From Primulina eburnea (taxonomy: Eukaryota > Streptophyta > Magnoliopsida > Lamiales > Gesneriaceae), in contig NC_133101.1 of assembly GCF_022965805.1 (NCBI RefSeq), positions 45,898,342-45,962,341 of the forward strand: a stretch of DNA of 64,000 bases. Reading direction: 5' to 3'. Below the pieces are notes generated by a model. It was not told the DNA's origin and searched no databases. It saw nothing but the letters and a program-made list of their open reading frames with translations. How positions within the stretch are numbered: the stretch's first letter is position 1; every line of letters begins with the position of its first letter. Both the position numbers and the translations under genes were made by a program. Positions 11,599-22,525 of the stretch are shown here, in pieces.

Positions 11599-11930
11599 TT
11601 ACATGATGTCGTCCACATATACTTCGACGTTCCTACCCACCTGTTCAGAAAGGACTCTATCCATCAATCGCTGATACGTGGTTCCAGCATTTTTGAGAAT
11701 TTGATGATATCCCTGATAAGCATCCAATATACACAAATATTGATGTCCCGCTGTGGAGTCTACCAACTGATCTATCCGAGGCAGAGGATAACAATCTTTA
11801 AGGCATGCCTTATTGAAGTCTCTGAAATCCACACACATCCTCCATTTCCCTGAACTCTTCGGAACAAGAACGACATTCGAAAGCCAAGTAGGAAACTGCA
11901 CCTCTCGAATGTGCCCAGCATTTAGCAACT
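11599..11930 (-). pseudogene. pol: T reverse transcriptase palm, internally deleted
   Basis: The frame contains NVVLVPKSSGKWRMCVDFRD, then YPLPRIDQLVDSTAGH, then DAYQGYHQI, which is followed at once by LKNAGTTYQRLMDR. About 25-30 residues that normally lie between the last two motifs are missing. The catalytic motif YVDD is present at the end of the frame, next to a stop. RT with this gap is unlikely to fold. Confidence 0.82.
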
Positions 11931-12096
11931 CTCCTTGTGAGTTCTTGAGGTGAGATGTCTTTTCTTATGCTTAATCGGTGTTCGAAAGCCAAGTAGGAAA
12001 CCTGAAATGTCTTTTCTTATGCTTCACGGGACGAGAATTTGGTAAGATGTTTAATCGGTGTTCTGCTACATCTGGGCTCGTCCTTGTGAGTTCTTG
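11876..12096 (-). repeat. Scrambled short duplications inside T pol
   Basis: Four segments occur twice: TTCGAAAGCCAAGTAGGAAAC (11876 and 11981), TCCTTGTGAGTTCTTG (11932 and 12081), ATGTCTTTTCTTATGCTT (11955 and 12007) and TTAATCGGTGTTC (11971 and 12051). Their order differs between the copies. The coding frame continues smoothly through the right-hand set, so the patch at about 11930-11995 seems to be the added copy. The pattern fits repeated template switching. Confidence 0.75.
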
Positions 12097-12303
12097 GGCT
12101 GACCAAGCGAACCCGCTGAGATTAGCCTGTAAAAAAATAATGAGTTCATCCCTGACCTCTGGGTCAAGGTCAGGGGCAATTCTTAGCGTCTTCTTGTCGG
12201 GCCCCAATGTCACGATTTCCAGCTTCCCATCTATCACCTCATGAACCTCCCTCACTGCCACGAGCAACCCGCTTCGCCCCCTTCTAATCATATTGACCTC
12301 CAC
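11997..12303 (-). pseudogene. pol: T polyprotein linker between protease and RT
   Basis: The frame reads VEVNMIRRGRSGLLVAVREV, then LGPDKKTLRIAPDLDPEVRD, then LIIFLQANLSGFAWSAQEL and EHRLNILPNSRPV. This is the conserved approach to RT in Tat elements (the 'FAW...D' region followed by 'HRLNI'). It runs into the scrambled duplication near 12000. A stop separates it from the protease frame at about 12310. Confidence 0.75.
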
Positions 12304-12318
12304 ACGCGCCCTCTTCCC

Positions 12319-12900
12319 CTATTCTTTCACTATCCCCTCATAACACCGACGCGCGATCCTCTGGTCCCCGCATAAGACTCCAACCTCCTTCTCTACAGAA
12401 AACTTCAACTTCTGATGATACGTGGACGCTACAGCTCTGAAATCCTTTAGGGCTGGTCGCCCCAGAATTCCATTGTAAGCAGATGGGGTGTCCACCACAG
12501 TAAATGTTGTCATCTTTGTTACCCGCCGAGGCTCATGTCCCAAAGATAGAGGAAGGACAATCTGACCGAGCAGCGGGATGGCATGTCCTGCAAATCCATA
12601 TAGAGGAGTAGAGATTGGCTCGAACTCAAATCCCTCCACCTTCATCTGATCCAGAGTGCTCTTGAACATGATATTAACAGAGCTTCCATTATCAATAAAG
12701 ATTTGTGCCACATCGTAATTGGAAACAGTGGTCGTTACCACCAAGGCATTGTTATGAGGAGCCACAATGCCTCGGAGGTCATCTGGTCCAAAACTGATGA
12801 CAGGATCTTGGGGGTAAGTCCGCACCCATAGATATTTCAAAATTCTCCAATCTCCTGCCATGCGCCTTTTGCGCTCGCGCGGGATCCCCATCAGTAGCAC
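12319..12900 (-). pseudogene. T protease region
   Basis: 193-residue frame. The aspartic protease motif is FIDNGSSVNIMF, the D-N-G-S-S form usual in Tat elements, preceded by HNNALVVTTTVSNYDVAQI and followed by the second half with YNGILGRPALKDF. It would cleave the Gag-Pol polyprotein. The frame is intact over the domain but closed by stops on both sides. Confidence 0.8.
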
Positions 12901-12918
12901 CCCCCGAGATCATATGAA

Positions 12919-13277
12919 TCATTCCTCTCGTAGGGTGGTTATCCTCATTTTTCCCCTCCTCGGTTCAGCGGGCTCCCGAGGGACATCCTGACCTCGACCT
13001 TCTCTCCTCCGCTCCTCGATCCTCTGATGTATCCACGGAGGGCCTCGACCCCGCCTAGAAGATGGGCGAGTTCTCAGTTCACTCTTGGACGAGGATCCTT
13101 CTTGTCTACCCCACGGCGGAGGTCGAGCACTGCTCTCAACCGTCTGCGAATTCTCATCCCTCTCCCCTGACTCCCTCACCTCCATCACCTTATCCCGAAT
13201 TCTATTCAGAGGAACATGTGATGAGAATTGTCCTCTACTTCTGTTTCTGTCCTCCTCCCTCTCACCTGCACCTCTCT
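12919..13277 (-). pseudogene. gag: T Gag carboxy-terminal, Arg/Glu-rich part
   Basis: The frame is highly charged (RERE, RGRG and RRREGRG runs), as expected for the nucleocapsid side of Tat Gag. It is cut on its amino side by element A: the TCTCT TSD lies at 13273-13277 and the frame resumes in 30851-30883 in register. A stop near 12920 separates it from the protease. Confidence 0.75.
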
Positions 13278-14201
13278 TGATGTGAATCTCGATACGAATA
13301 AATAGCAAACACGATTAAAACGCAATCGCACCCTCTATTTAATTACGATAATAAGACTCGTATGTTTTCCCGATCTTTTGAATCAAGTAATTGATGTGTT
13401 ATTCACCTCTAAACGATAAAAGTTTAGCAACAAATAAACACGAGGATAACAATCAAAATTTGATACGAACCTTCGAAGAACGACGCCTACGACAATCCGC
13501 ACAAGCACGATCGACAAACGCCACAAAGTTATAAACTTTGATAAGTTTGATTTGATTTAACAAAGCTAAAGCCTTGAAAAGTTGAGAGAAAAATCTCACA
13601 AGTTTGATAAAACTCAAAAATAATATGTGTATTGTGTGTAAAATTCGTCCAATATGGTTTACATATCAAAAAGATTACTAGAATCTAGTCTCCTAACAAA
13701 ATAAAACTCTAAAGAAGGAAATAATTCGTGCAGAAAAACACTAGACACAGACCCCGTGCAGACCTCCGTGTCCGGGTCCGTGTACACTCGGTAAATAGAC
13801 TTCAGTTGGAAACAAGGGACACGGACCCCGTGCCCACCTCCGTGTACGGGTCCGTGTAGACACTGTCTTCGCCAATAAAATAGGGCACGGACCCCGTGCC
13901 TGGGTCCGTCGTCGGGTCCGTGTATATACTGTCAATGGGCACCTCAGGCTGTATAGAGCACGGACCCCGTGTGCAGGTCCGTGTACAGGTCCGTCCAGAC
14001 TCGGCCAATGCTATCATTACTTGAATACTATTCCTTTGGTCTTCTAACACACTCCCATGCATCACGACTCCTTCATGCCTACTCATGACTCCTTGTAGTG
14101 CCTCCTTGAACTTCTTTAATCGACCCCTCGTGACTGGTCCCTCCGGCAACTGCAAAGGATCCCATGCTTTCCTTGGGGCTTGACGACCCGTGTTCGCATC
14201 A
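13278..14201 (-). repeat. 3' LTR of element A
   Basis: 924 bp, TGATG...CATCA. It matches 27578-28462 plus 30807-30850 at about 97-98 percent by eye. The coding frame of pol enters this LTR from the right and stays open to about 13802. It contains the CACGGACCCCGTG repeats. Confidence 0.93.
13742..14015 (-). repeat. CACGGACCCCGTG inverted-repeat array in the A LTR
   Basis: Four tandem units spaced 60-80 bp apart, each made of CACGGACCCCGTG followed by one or two GGTCCGTG elements, so each can fold on itself. Read as protein on the minus strand they give a T-D-P-x-T-x-x-G-T-G-S repeat in the pol tail. The same array is at 28041-28297 in the other LTR. A single similar unit (ACACGGACTCCGTG) occurs in LTR L2 near 8157. 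Confidence 0.85.
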
Positions 14202-14704
14202 TCCTCCCCTTCTTGAAAAGGATTTGTCCTCAAATCTTGCACATCACCTACATCAAACAACGACAAATCACTAACATTAAATGTAGAACTCACGTTGTAC
14301 TCACCTGGCAGATCAAGTTTGTAGGCGTTGTCATTGATCCTCTCAAGAACTTGGAATGATCCATCGCCCCTAGGTAATAGCTTTGAGCGTCGCTTCTCCG
14401 GAAACCTCTCCTTCCTCAAGTGTAGCCACACCCAATCACCCTTCTCGAATACCACCTTCTTTTTCCCTTTGTTAGCTTGCTTGGCATATTGCTCATTCCG
14501 CTTCTCAATATTGGCTTTGGCCTTTTCATGCAACCCCCTAACATATTCAGCATTCTTTTTGCCATCCATGTTTAATATTTCACTTAGAAGTAAAGACATC
14601 AAATCCAACGGAGTCAAAGGATTAAAACCGTATACAATTTCAAATGGCGAATAGCTAGTAGTAGAATGCACACAACGATTATAAGCAAATTCAACAAATG
14701 GCAA
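13802..14704 (-). pseudogene. pol: A integrase carboxy-terminal part and tail reading into the 3' LTR
   Basis: This frame continues the integrase after a single TGA at 14713-14711, where a Trp codon (TGG) would be expected. It holds the end of the integrase core (FVEFAYNRCVHSTTSYSPFE), the GDWVWLHLRKERFPE region and a GDGSFQVLERINDNAYKLDL segment. It then crosses the polypurine tract (14202-14219) in frame and codes about 130 more residues inside the LTR. Coding across the 3' LTR border has been described for CRM elements, to my recollection. No classical chromodomain is visible. Confidence 0.82.
14202..14219 (-). other. Polypurine tract of A, inside the coding frame
   Basis: The minus strand reads TTCAAGAAGGGGAGGA immediately before the LTR start TGATGCG. 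It also codes F-Q-E-G-E-D in the pol tail, so one sequence serves plus-strand priming and coding. Confidence 0.8.
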
Positions 14705-14713
14705 GCAATTCTC

Positions 14714-17089
14714 TCAATTCTTTAAGTTCTTTTTAAGAATAGCACGTAATAACGTTCCTAACGTCCTATTAACTACCTCAGTCTGACCATCAGTTTGAGG
14801 ATGACAGGTCGTAGAAAACAGTAATTTAGTGCCAAGTTTAGCCCATAGTGTCTTCCAAAAGTAACTTAAGAATTTAACATCACGGTCAGACACAATAGTC
14901 CTAGGCATGCCATGCAACCTAACGACTTCTCTAAAGAACAAATCCGCAATGTTAGATGCATCATCAGTTTTGTGACAAGCTATAAAGTGTGCCATCTTAG
15001 AAAATCTATCCACAACAACAAATATAGAGTCCCTCCCCTTCTTTGTCCTAGGCAACCCCAAAACAAAGTCCATAGAGATATCAACCCAAGGTTCACTAGG
15101 GACGGGAAGTGGTGTATATATTCCATGTGGTAGTGTCCTAGACTTAGCTTGTCTACAAGTTATGCACTTCTCACAAATACGCTCAACATCACGCTTCATG
15201 TGTGGCCAATAGAAATGTTCATGCAAAGCATTCAAAGTTTTTGCCACACCAAAATGTCTCATTAAACCACCCCCATGTGCTTCCCTAACAAGTAGTTCAC
15301 GAATTGAGGAATTAGGAATGCACAATCTATCCTCTCTAAACAAGAAACCCTTATGCAAGTAGAATTTATCATGTGGACCATGCATACAAGTTTCAAACAC
15401 TTCTTTAAAATCATCATCTAGCACATACAATTCTTTAACAAGCTCAAACCCAAATATTTTAGATTCCAAAGTAGAGAAAAGTACATACCTCCGTGATAGT
15501 GCGTCGGCCACTACATTTTCCTTACCTTGCTTATACTTGATCATGTAGGGGAATGTCTCTATGAAAGCCACCCACTTAGCATGCCGCTTGTTCAGCTTTT
15601 GTTGCCCCTTGAGGTGCTTTAGAGACTCATGATCCGTATGAATCACAAACTCTTTAGGCCTCAAGTAGTGCTGCCATGTCTCAAGAGTCCTCACAAGTGA
15701 ATAGAACTCCTTGTCATACGTGGGATAGTTCAGCGCTGCCCCATTGAGCTTCTCACTAAAGTACGCCACCGGCCTTACTCCTTGCATCAACACGCCACCA
15801 ATACCTACACCTGAAGCATCACATTCAATTTCAAAGGTGTTAGCAAAATCGGGTAAAACAAGTAATGGAGCATTAATCAATTTTTGCTTAATGAGATTAA
15901 ATGACTTCTCTTGCTCCTCGTCCCAATGGAATGGAACATTCTTCTTGATCACCGCCGTCATTGGTGCCGCCAATGTGCTAAAATCTTTGACAAACCTCCT
16001 ATAGAAGCTTGCAAGACCATGAAAATTTCGAACTTGACCAATAGTAGTAGGCGTTGTCCACTCTCGAATAGCACTTACCTTGTCTTCATCAACTTGTATA
16101 CCCTGTGAACTTACCACAAAACCAAGGAAGACAAGTTTGCTAGTACAAAAATCACACTTCTTCAAGTTAGCATATAAATTTTCAGCTCTTAATGTGATTA
16201 GAACAAGCCTCAAGTGGTTAACATGCTCATCCAAGTTTTTGCTATACACTAGGATATCATCAAAATAGACCACAACAAATTTTCCTATGTGTGCACGCAA
16301 AACATGATTCATCAACCTCATAAAAGTGCTAGGTGCATTAGTTAAGCCAAAAGGCATAACCATCCACTCATATAACCCATATTTGGTTTTAAAAGCGGTT
16401 TTCCACTCATCGCCTTCTCTCATCGTAATCTGGTGATACCCACTTTTCAAATCAATTTTGCTAAAAATGCAAGACCCATGCAATTCATCTAACATATCAT
16501 CTAATCTAGGTATGAGATGCCTATACTTAATGGTTATGTTATTGATTTCCCTACAATCCACACACATACACCATGAGCCATCTTTCTTAGGGACTAGTAA
16601 AACGGGCACCGCACAGGGTGACATGGACTCACGCACAAACCCTTTATCTAATAGCTCACTTACCTGTCGTTGCAGCTCTTTAGTCTCCTCCGGATTGCTC
16701 CTATAAGCTGGACGGTTCGGCAGGGCACTCCCGGGCACCAAATCAATTTGGTTTTCAATCCCCATCAATGGTGGTAAGCCTTGAGGTAGCTCCTCCAGAA
16801 ATACATCGTCAAATTCCTGCAATAGTGAAACAATAAGGCTCGGAAGGAATCCGGCTATATCACTTGTGTTAAGGAGGATCTCCTTGTAAATAATTAACAA
16901 AAGTGGTTCATGTGTGTGCAACAATTGTTTCAACTCACCTTTTTGGGCCATGTATGATTTCTTTTTGGCCTCTTTCCTCTCCTTTTTTTTTCCCTCATTT
17001 TCTTTCCTCTCTTTTTTTGTTTTTATGGTTATCTCACTCTTTTGATCACTCTTTTTTTCAGCCACTTCATTTTTGTTTTCAAAGGCCAT
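14714..17089 (-). pseudogene. pol: A Pol: RT, RNase H and integrase
   Basis: 791 residues. After a Lys/Glu-rich start (1-50), RT spans about 100-300 with catalytic YFDD at 275-278. RNase H has D424, E461, D486 and D529. Integrase has the HHCC zinc region (H605, H612, C642, C645) and DDE residues D674, D735 and E771. All catalytic residues are present. The frame is closed on the amino side by TAG at 17092-17090, next to the gag-protease frame, and on the carboxy side by TGA. The first Met may be internal to the polyprotein. It was a complete pol apart from two point stops. Confidence 0.9.
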
Positions 17090-18223
17090 CTAACTTTTTA
17101 ATTCACTCCTTTTTTCGGCCTCATCTCTCTTTTTCTTTTTCAATTGGTCCTCCAATACTTGCTTTGGGGACAAAGGAAGCAATACAATGGATTCTTTCTT
17201 TAAAACAAATGAATAACGATTTTTGAACCCATCATGAGTAACGTGCCTATCAAATTGCCATGGTCTACCCAACAAAATATGACAAGCATGCATGGGCACC
17301 ATGTCACACAAAACCTCATCCACATACTTCCCAATAGAAAAGGACACTAGAACTTGCCTATTTACTTTCACCTCCGCACAATCATTCAACCAGTGAAGCC
17401 TATATGGTTGAGGATGTTTTATTGTAGGCAATCCCAATTTTTTCACCATCTCAACACTAGCCACATTAGTGCAACTTCCCCCATCTATGATTACATTGCA
17501 AACCCTACCATTCACGAAACACCTAGTGTGGAACAAATTCTCCCTTTGGCTAGCCTCATCATCCTTGACTTGGGCACTCATGATTCGCCTAGTCACTAGC
17601 GCTTCTCCTATAACCGCTCCATATCCCTCATCGGGATCCTCCAACGCAGGCATATCATCATCACTACCCTCGCCATCTCCCTCACTTTGAGATTCATACT
17701 CACCATAATCATTCAGAATCATCACCCTTTTATTAGGACATTCAGTAGAAATATGTCCTAATCCTTGACACCTAAAACATCTAACATCTCTAGATCGAGT
17801 GAGAGGAGTTTCAGATTTACCTTGGACTCCTTTCTTAGGCGCCTCTTGTTTGGTCTCAAATTTGGGCTTGGCCACCACCTTGTTCTCCTCACGCTTCTCC
17901 ACATTTGATCTCCAAGAAGATGATACACCCCCAGTTTGACTGGTACGGCCAACCCCACGCCTTTTGAGTTGTTGCTCCACCTTTATGGCCATTTGCACCA
18001 TCTCGTCTAGATCCAAGTAGTGCCGAAGCTCCACTTGATCTTGAATTTCCCTGTTCAAACCACAAAGAAAACGTGCCATGGTCGCCTCACTATCCTCCTC
18101 AATATTTGTCCTAATCATGACTACCTCCATCTCCTTATAGTAGTCCTCAACACTCTTAGCTCCTTGCCTCAAAGTTTGTAGCCTCTTAAACATCTCTCTA
18201 TAATAGTGATTGGGCACAAATCT
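17090..18223 (-). pseudogene. gag: A Gag carboxy-terminal half, zinc knuckle and protease
   Basis: 375 residues. The Gag domain end shows YYREMFKRLQTLRQGAKSVE and ATMARFLCGLNREIQDQVEL. One zinc knuckle CFRCQGLGHISTEC lies at about 146-159, and the protease motif IIDGGSCTNVAS at about 243. The acidic linker between them (EGDGEGSDDDMPALEDPDEG) is usual for this group. On the amino side the gene is cut by element F at 18223 and continues at 26356. One TAG separates it from pol. Confidence 0.87.
18219..18223 (+). other. TSD of element F, left copy AATCT
   Basis: The right copy at 26356-26360 reads AACCT, one mismatch. Removing F and one copy rejoins the Gag of A in frame. Confidence 0.75.
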
Positions 18224-20148
18224 TGTGAGATCCCGAGACTAAAATAGCTTTGATGGCATTTTGGTAAATAATTTGAAAAATATTCAATTTATTTTGATGG
18301 CATTTTCGTAGATAAGTTGAAAAATAATGAATTAATTTTAAGGGCAAAATGATAAATGGTGACATATCTTTTTCATATGAAGCCCAAATGATTTGAGATT
18401 TGGATATGACGTAGAAAACTCAAAGATATAGAAGTTTCATGTTTTGAGCTTTGAAAAATTGGATCGTATGACTGATCCAAAAGGATATACCGACGTTAAA
18501 ATGTTAAATAGTATATATTATATTATTATATTATTATTATATTATTATTATTATTATTAATAAAATATAATAATAAGATATAATATTATAAAAAAAAAAG
18601 AAAAGATAATGTTGAAACTCACTTGTTTCACTTTCAGAAGATTCAGCCGAGAGGTGAGCGAGAGCGAGGGAAAAGCAATATATATTTTTGATTTTCTTTT
18701 CGATCGTGCGACTTATCGGTTTATCCAATCGACGAACCGACTTCAGATCTAGGATCGTTGACACGAGGTCTTCGATTTGAGGTATAATTTCATAGTTTTG
18801 GTGATGTTTGAAATTCGTCGATTTTTGGAATAAATCCGATAAATTGTTAAATCATACAGAAGTTGAATATTGTTGAATAATGTATGATTTTAACGAAGAA
18901 GAGATGATTATAGTGATGTTATTTTGAATTATTCCTAATTTATTATAATTATGGAATTTTAATTGTTGGATTGAGATTGAAGAATTATGTGTCGGTTATA
19001 TATGCGGTAGAATGACTGACAAGAAACTAAGTTTTGAAGTCGAAATTGACTTAAGATATGATTTTGATTTGATATGAATTTTTGAAGTTTCAAATGATAT
19101 TTGAAACTCATATTAATGATTTTGGGGCATGTTATTGATTGGAATGAGTATGTTATTGATGTAGATAAAGTGTAATATCAATATCTTCAGGCTACATCAA
19201 CTGGAAACGAAGAATTGAGGTATGTTGCGGCCGGGTAACATACGACAGGTATCTGTATTGTATGATATATGTTTGATTGGAATACGTGTCTTTGATGATT
19301 CGATGTGGCATACATGACATTGAGGTTTGAGTATCGATGTACAAAATAAATGTTTTGTTAACACACATTGTTTGATGCATACATCGATACATGACATACA
19401 CGTTGAGCTATGATCCTTGGATACCCTGATATGATTTGATTGGATTCCGGGGTTTGTGAACACAATCGCTATGCCGGTATTATATGACCCGTAAAACATA
19501 GACAATTGTGGCCCCATATGATTGGATATGAGATGTGGGATTTGATGGCGCTTTGCCGACGCTATCATACGTGTATTCCCATATCGGCCAGTGTGCCAGC
19601 TCCAGCATTGATTTGATTTGATAGCGATTCGATTGATTCTGACATATGCTCAGTGTATGGGCATTTGACCTGATACCTCCACGACATACATGCATTGCAT
19701 ACCATATATCATTGTTTAGATATCTGTGGTATATATGATTGGTTGTTCCATACGGAGCTTTGCTCACCCCCAAGGGGGGCTGTTGTTGTCATTGTGTGTG
19801 GACAATGGCAGGTACTCCGGGATATCAGGAGATCGGAGAGGGTACTTCTGGAGGGAGCCACAGCTTGGGCTGAGGTTTTATGTTTATGTTTTGTTCCCAG
19901 TATATATGTATATGTATCTATATACCGAGGCATGTCCCGAGGATATGATATGTTTGTATGTGATTGGTTTTGATTACGTGTGGGCGTGTTTTATGAGTTG
20001 AGATTAAATACTATTTTTTAGTATTATAAATAGAAGAAATGTTTTGGGCTCGTTGTAAAGAAATTTTAAAATCGTTTTCCGCTGTGATTAATTACTTAAC
20101 CCTAATCAGATTGCATTGTAATAACGATTAGGAGTTAAGGGCCCCACA
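18224..20148 (+). repeat. 5' LTR of F
   Basis: 1925 bp from TGTGAGATCCCG to GGCCCCACA. AT-rich with TAT-rich microsatellite at about 18505-18600. It contains the shared CTCAC-hairpin-CAGGT module at 19763-19813 and a TTCCGC box near 20080. Small open frames (for example 19197-19568 minus) are duplicated in the other LTR with changes and are not genes. Confidence 0.92.
19763..19813 (+). promoter_or_regulatory. Conserved LTR module in F (5' LTR)
   Basis: CTCAC at 19763, a CCCCC-AA-GGGGG hairpin directly after it, and CAGGT at 19809-19813. Same order and spacing class as in the other Tekay-type LTRs although the hairpin sequence differs. The 3' LTR copy is 25968-26018. Confidence 0.55.
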
Positions 20149-20153
20149 CTAGA

Positions 20154-20165
20154 TGGTATCAGAGC
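20154..20165 (+). other. Primer-binding site of F
   Basis: TGGTATCAGAGC, complementary to the initiator tRNA-Met 3' end, five bases after the LTR. Confidence 0.9.
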
Positions 20166-20359
20166 ATAGCTGGGAATGCTCGATTGAGTCTTGTGTACAC
20201 TTGAATAGGCACAAATGAATTGTGCGTATGTGTTTGACTTATTTGTATTACTTGCTCTTATGTGAGTTGATTTGAGTAAGTATCTGATGAGATTGATGCT
20301 ATGAGATGATGATATTATGAATTGTTATGGAATTGTGATATTCATCTTTTGATTTGTAG

Positions 20360-20985
20360 ATGGATCACACAAATGAAACTGCAAGTAGCAGTACTGAGAG
20401 GATTGTTGGGCAATTTGAAGGGTTGTCCATGGATGTTGTGATGGCTCGATTCCAGGATCTGATACCACCGAGGTTCTTTGGCACTGAGAGTGCTGAAAGA
20501 GCTGAGGCCTGGCTAAAGGATATCGAGCATTTGTTTAATATTGTTGAATACTCCAAGGCTCGGAGACTGAAACTTGCTTTGTATCAGTTGAAGGACCGAG
20601 CTAAATCTTGGTGGGAAGCCGCTGAGATTGGATTGAAAGAGGCCGGAATTGAAGTCACATGGGATGTCTTCAAGGCCCAGTTTTTGGAGCAGTATTCCCC
20701 TCATTCTTATTATACTGCTCAGGAGAATGAATTCAATAATCTGCAGCAGGGAACGATGTCTGTTTCAGAGTATGCTTCGAAGTTTTCTACTTTACTGAAG
20801 TATGCACCTTACGTAGCTGGGAATGCGAGGGCAAAATATAACAGGTTTGTAAATAGATTGCATCCTGCTATATATGCTTATGTTGTTTCTGGATTGCCTA
20901 CCAGCTACGCAGAGGTAGTTGAATGAGCCAAGGCAGCTGAAGCTGGATTAAGGCGAGGAGGTCCTCAGTATGTTCCTCCACCTTA
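20360..20985 (+). pseudogene. gag: F Gag, carboxy-terminus deleted
   Basis: Starts at ATG 20360, about 195 bp after the primer-binding site. The 188-residue frame has the Gag domain (AEAWLKDIEHLFNIVEYSKA, then LALYQLKDRAKSWWEA, then QQGTMSVSEYASKFSTLLKY). It ends at TGA 20924-20926, after which a short piece (AKAAEAGLRRGGPQYVPPP) is still recognisable. No CCHC knuckle follows, where E and C have a double cysteine motif. The RNA-binding part has been lost by deletion. Confidence 0.85.
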
Positions 20986-21451
20986 AGTGTCAACTCTGCA
21001 GCCTGCCCTGCGACTCTGAAGCAGGAAAGATTATTTTGTCTGAGCAAGTTTTACAGAATTGTGTATTGATATATGAGGATAATGTGATGTTCTTGAATTT
21101 GATTGTCCTCCCTATGCACGACTTTGATTGTATTGTTGGCATGGATATCTTGACGACGAATCGAGCTACTGTTGATTGTTGTCATGGGGTGGTTCGATTT
21201 CGACCGACTGATGGACCCTAGTGGAATTTTTATGGCAAGGGTTCCCAAGCCAAAACTCCATTGGTATCTTCCTTGGAAATGTCCCGATTGTTGATTAGCG
21301 GAGATGAGGGTTATCTTATCTATGCTATTGATGTGTCAAAGAAGGAGTCTTCTTTATCTGAGATTCCAGTTGCGAAAGAATTCCCGGATGTATTCCCGAT
21401 GAGATCCCTGATTTTCCTCCTCATCGAGAAGTTGAGTTTAGTATTGATCTT
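20986..21451 (+). pseudogene. pol: F protease remnant and RT linker
   Basis: The frame picks up in the second half of the protease domain: MHDFDCIVGMDILTTNRATVDC (21111-21176), the counterpart of the DFDCI-G-D-LT block in E. The D-T-G active-site region is absent because of the same deletion that removed the zinc knuckle. A one-base loss near 21400 (after EFPDVFP) shifts the frame before RT. The element therefore cannot make its own protease. Confidence 0.8.
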
Positions 21452-22516
21452 GTGCCAGGGACTGCACCTATTTCCAAAGCTCCCTATCGCATGACACCAT
21501 TGGAATTGAAGGAATTGAAAGAACAATTACAGGATCTTCTCGACAAGGGATATATTCGACCGAGTGTATCACCTTGGGGAGCTCCAGTTTTATTTGATCG
21601 AAAGAAAGATGGTACTATGCGAATGTGTATCGATTATAGGCAGCTGAATCGGGCTACTGTGAAAAATAAGTACCCACTTCCTCGTATTGATGATTTATTT
21701 GATCAGCTTCAGGGTACTTCTGTTTACTCTAAGATTGATCTTCGTTCTGGGTATCATCAAGTACGAGTTCGAGACGAAGATGTGCCCAAAACTGCTTTTC
21801 GTACGAGGTATGGCCACTATAAATTCTTGGTTATGCCTTTTGGTCTTACGAATGCTTCTGCTATTTTTATGGACTTAATGAATCGGGTCTTTCGAGATTA
21901 TCTAGACCGATTCGTTATTATTTTTATTGATGATATTTTTGTGTATTCGAAATCGAAGAAGGAGCATGCTGAACATCTGAGACTGGTACTTCAAACTCTT
22001 CGTACTAGTCATTTGTATGCCAAATTGTCCAAATGCGAATTCTGGATGGACAAAGTGGTATTTCTGGGCCACGTCATTTCGAGACATGGCATATCTGTTG
22101 ATCCTGCGAAGGTCGAAGCTGTATTGAATTGGCCAAGACCTACGAATGTTCCTGAGATCCGTAGCTTCATGGGTTTAGCTGGATATTATCGTCGTTTTAT
22201 TGAAGGATTTTCGAAAATAGCTAAACCTATCACTCAACTGACACAGAAGAATCAGCGATTCATTTGGTCAGATGAATGTGAAGCTAGTTTCCTTGAATTG
22301 AAGACGAGATTGACCACAGCACATGTGCTTACTATTCCCTCAGGTACCGGAGGATTTGTGGTGTGTACAGATGCGTCTGGTAAAGGTTTGGGCTGTGTTC
22401 TGATGCAACATGGCAAAGTGGTTGCTTATGCGTCTCGTCAATTGAAATCTCATGAAACATGTTATCCTGTTCATGATCTCGAATTGGCCGCCATTGTGTT
22501 TGCTTTGAAGATTTAG
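21452..22516 (+). pseudogene. pol: F reverse transcriptase and start of RNase H
   Basis: 354 residues. RT motifs [27 protein letters not shown] and catalytic FIDD are present in order, then the connection and RNase H start with [17 protein letters not shown]. The frame ends in TAG at 22514-22516, where Trp is expected (KIWRHYLYG in E), so TGG to TAG. The next frame begins ten bases later. RT itself looks complete. Confidence 0.87.
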
Positions 22517-22525
22517 CGACATTAC

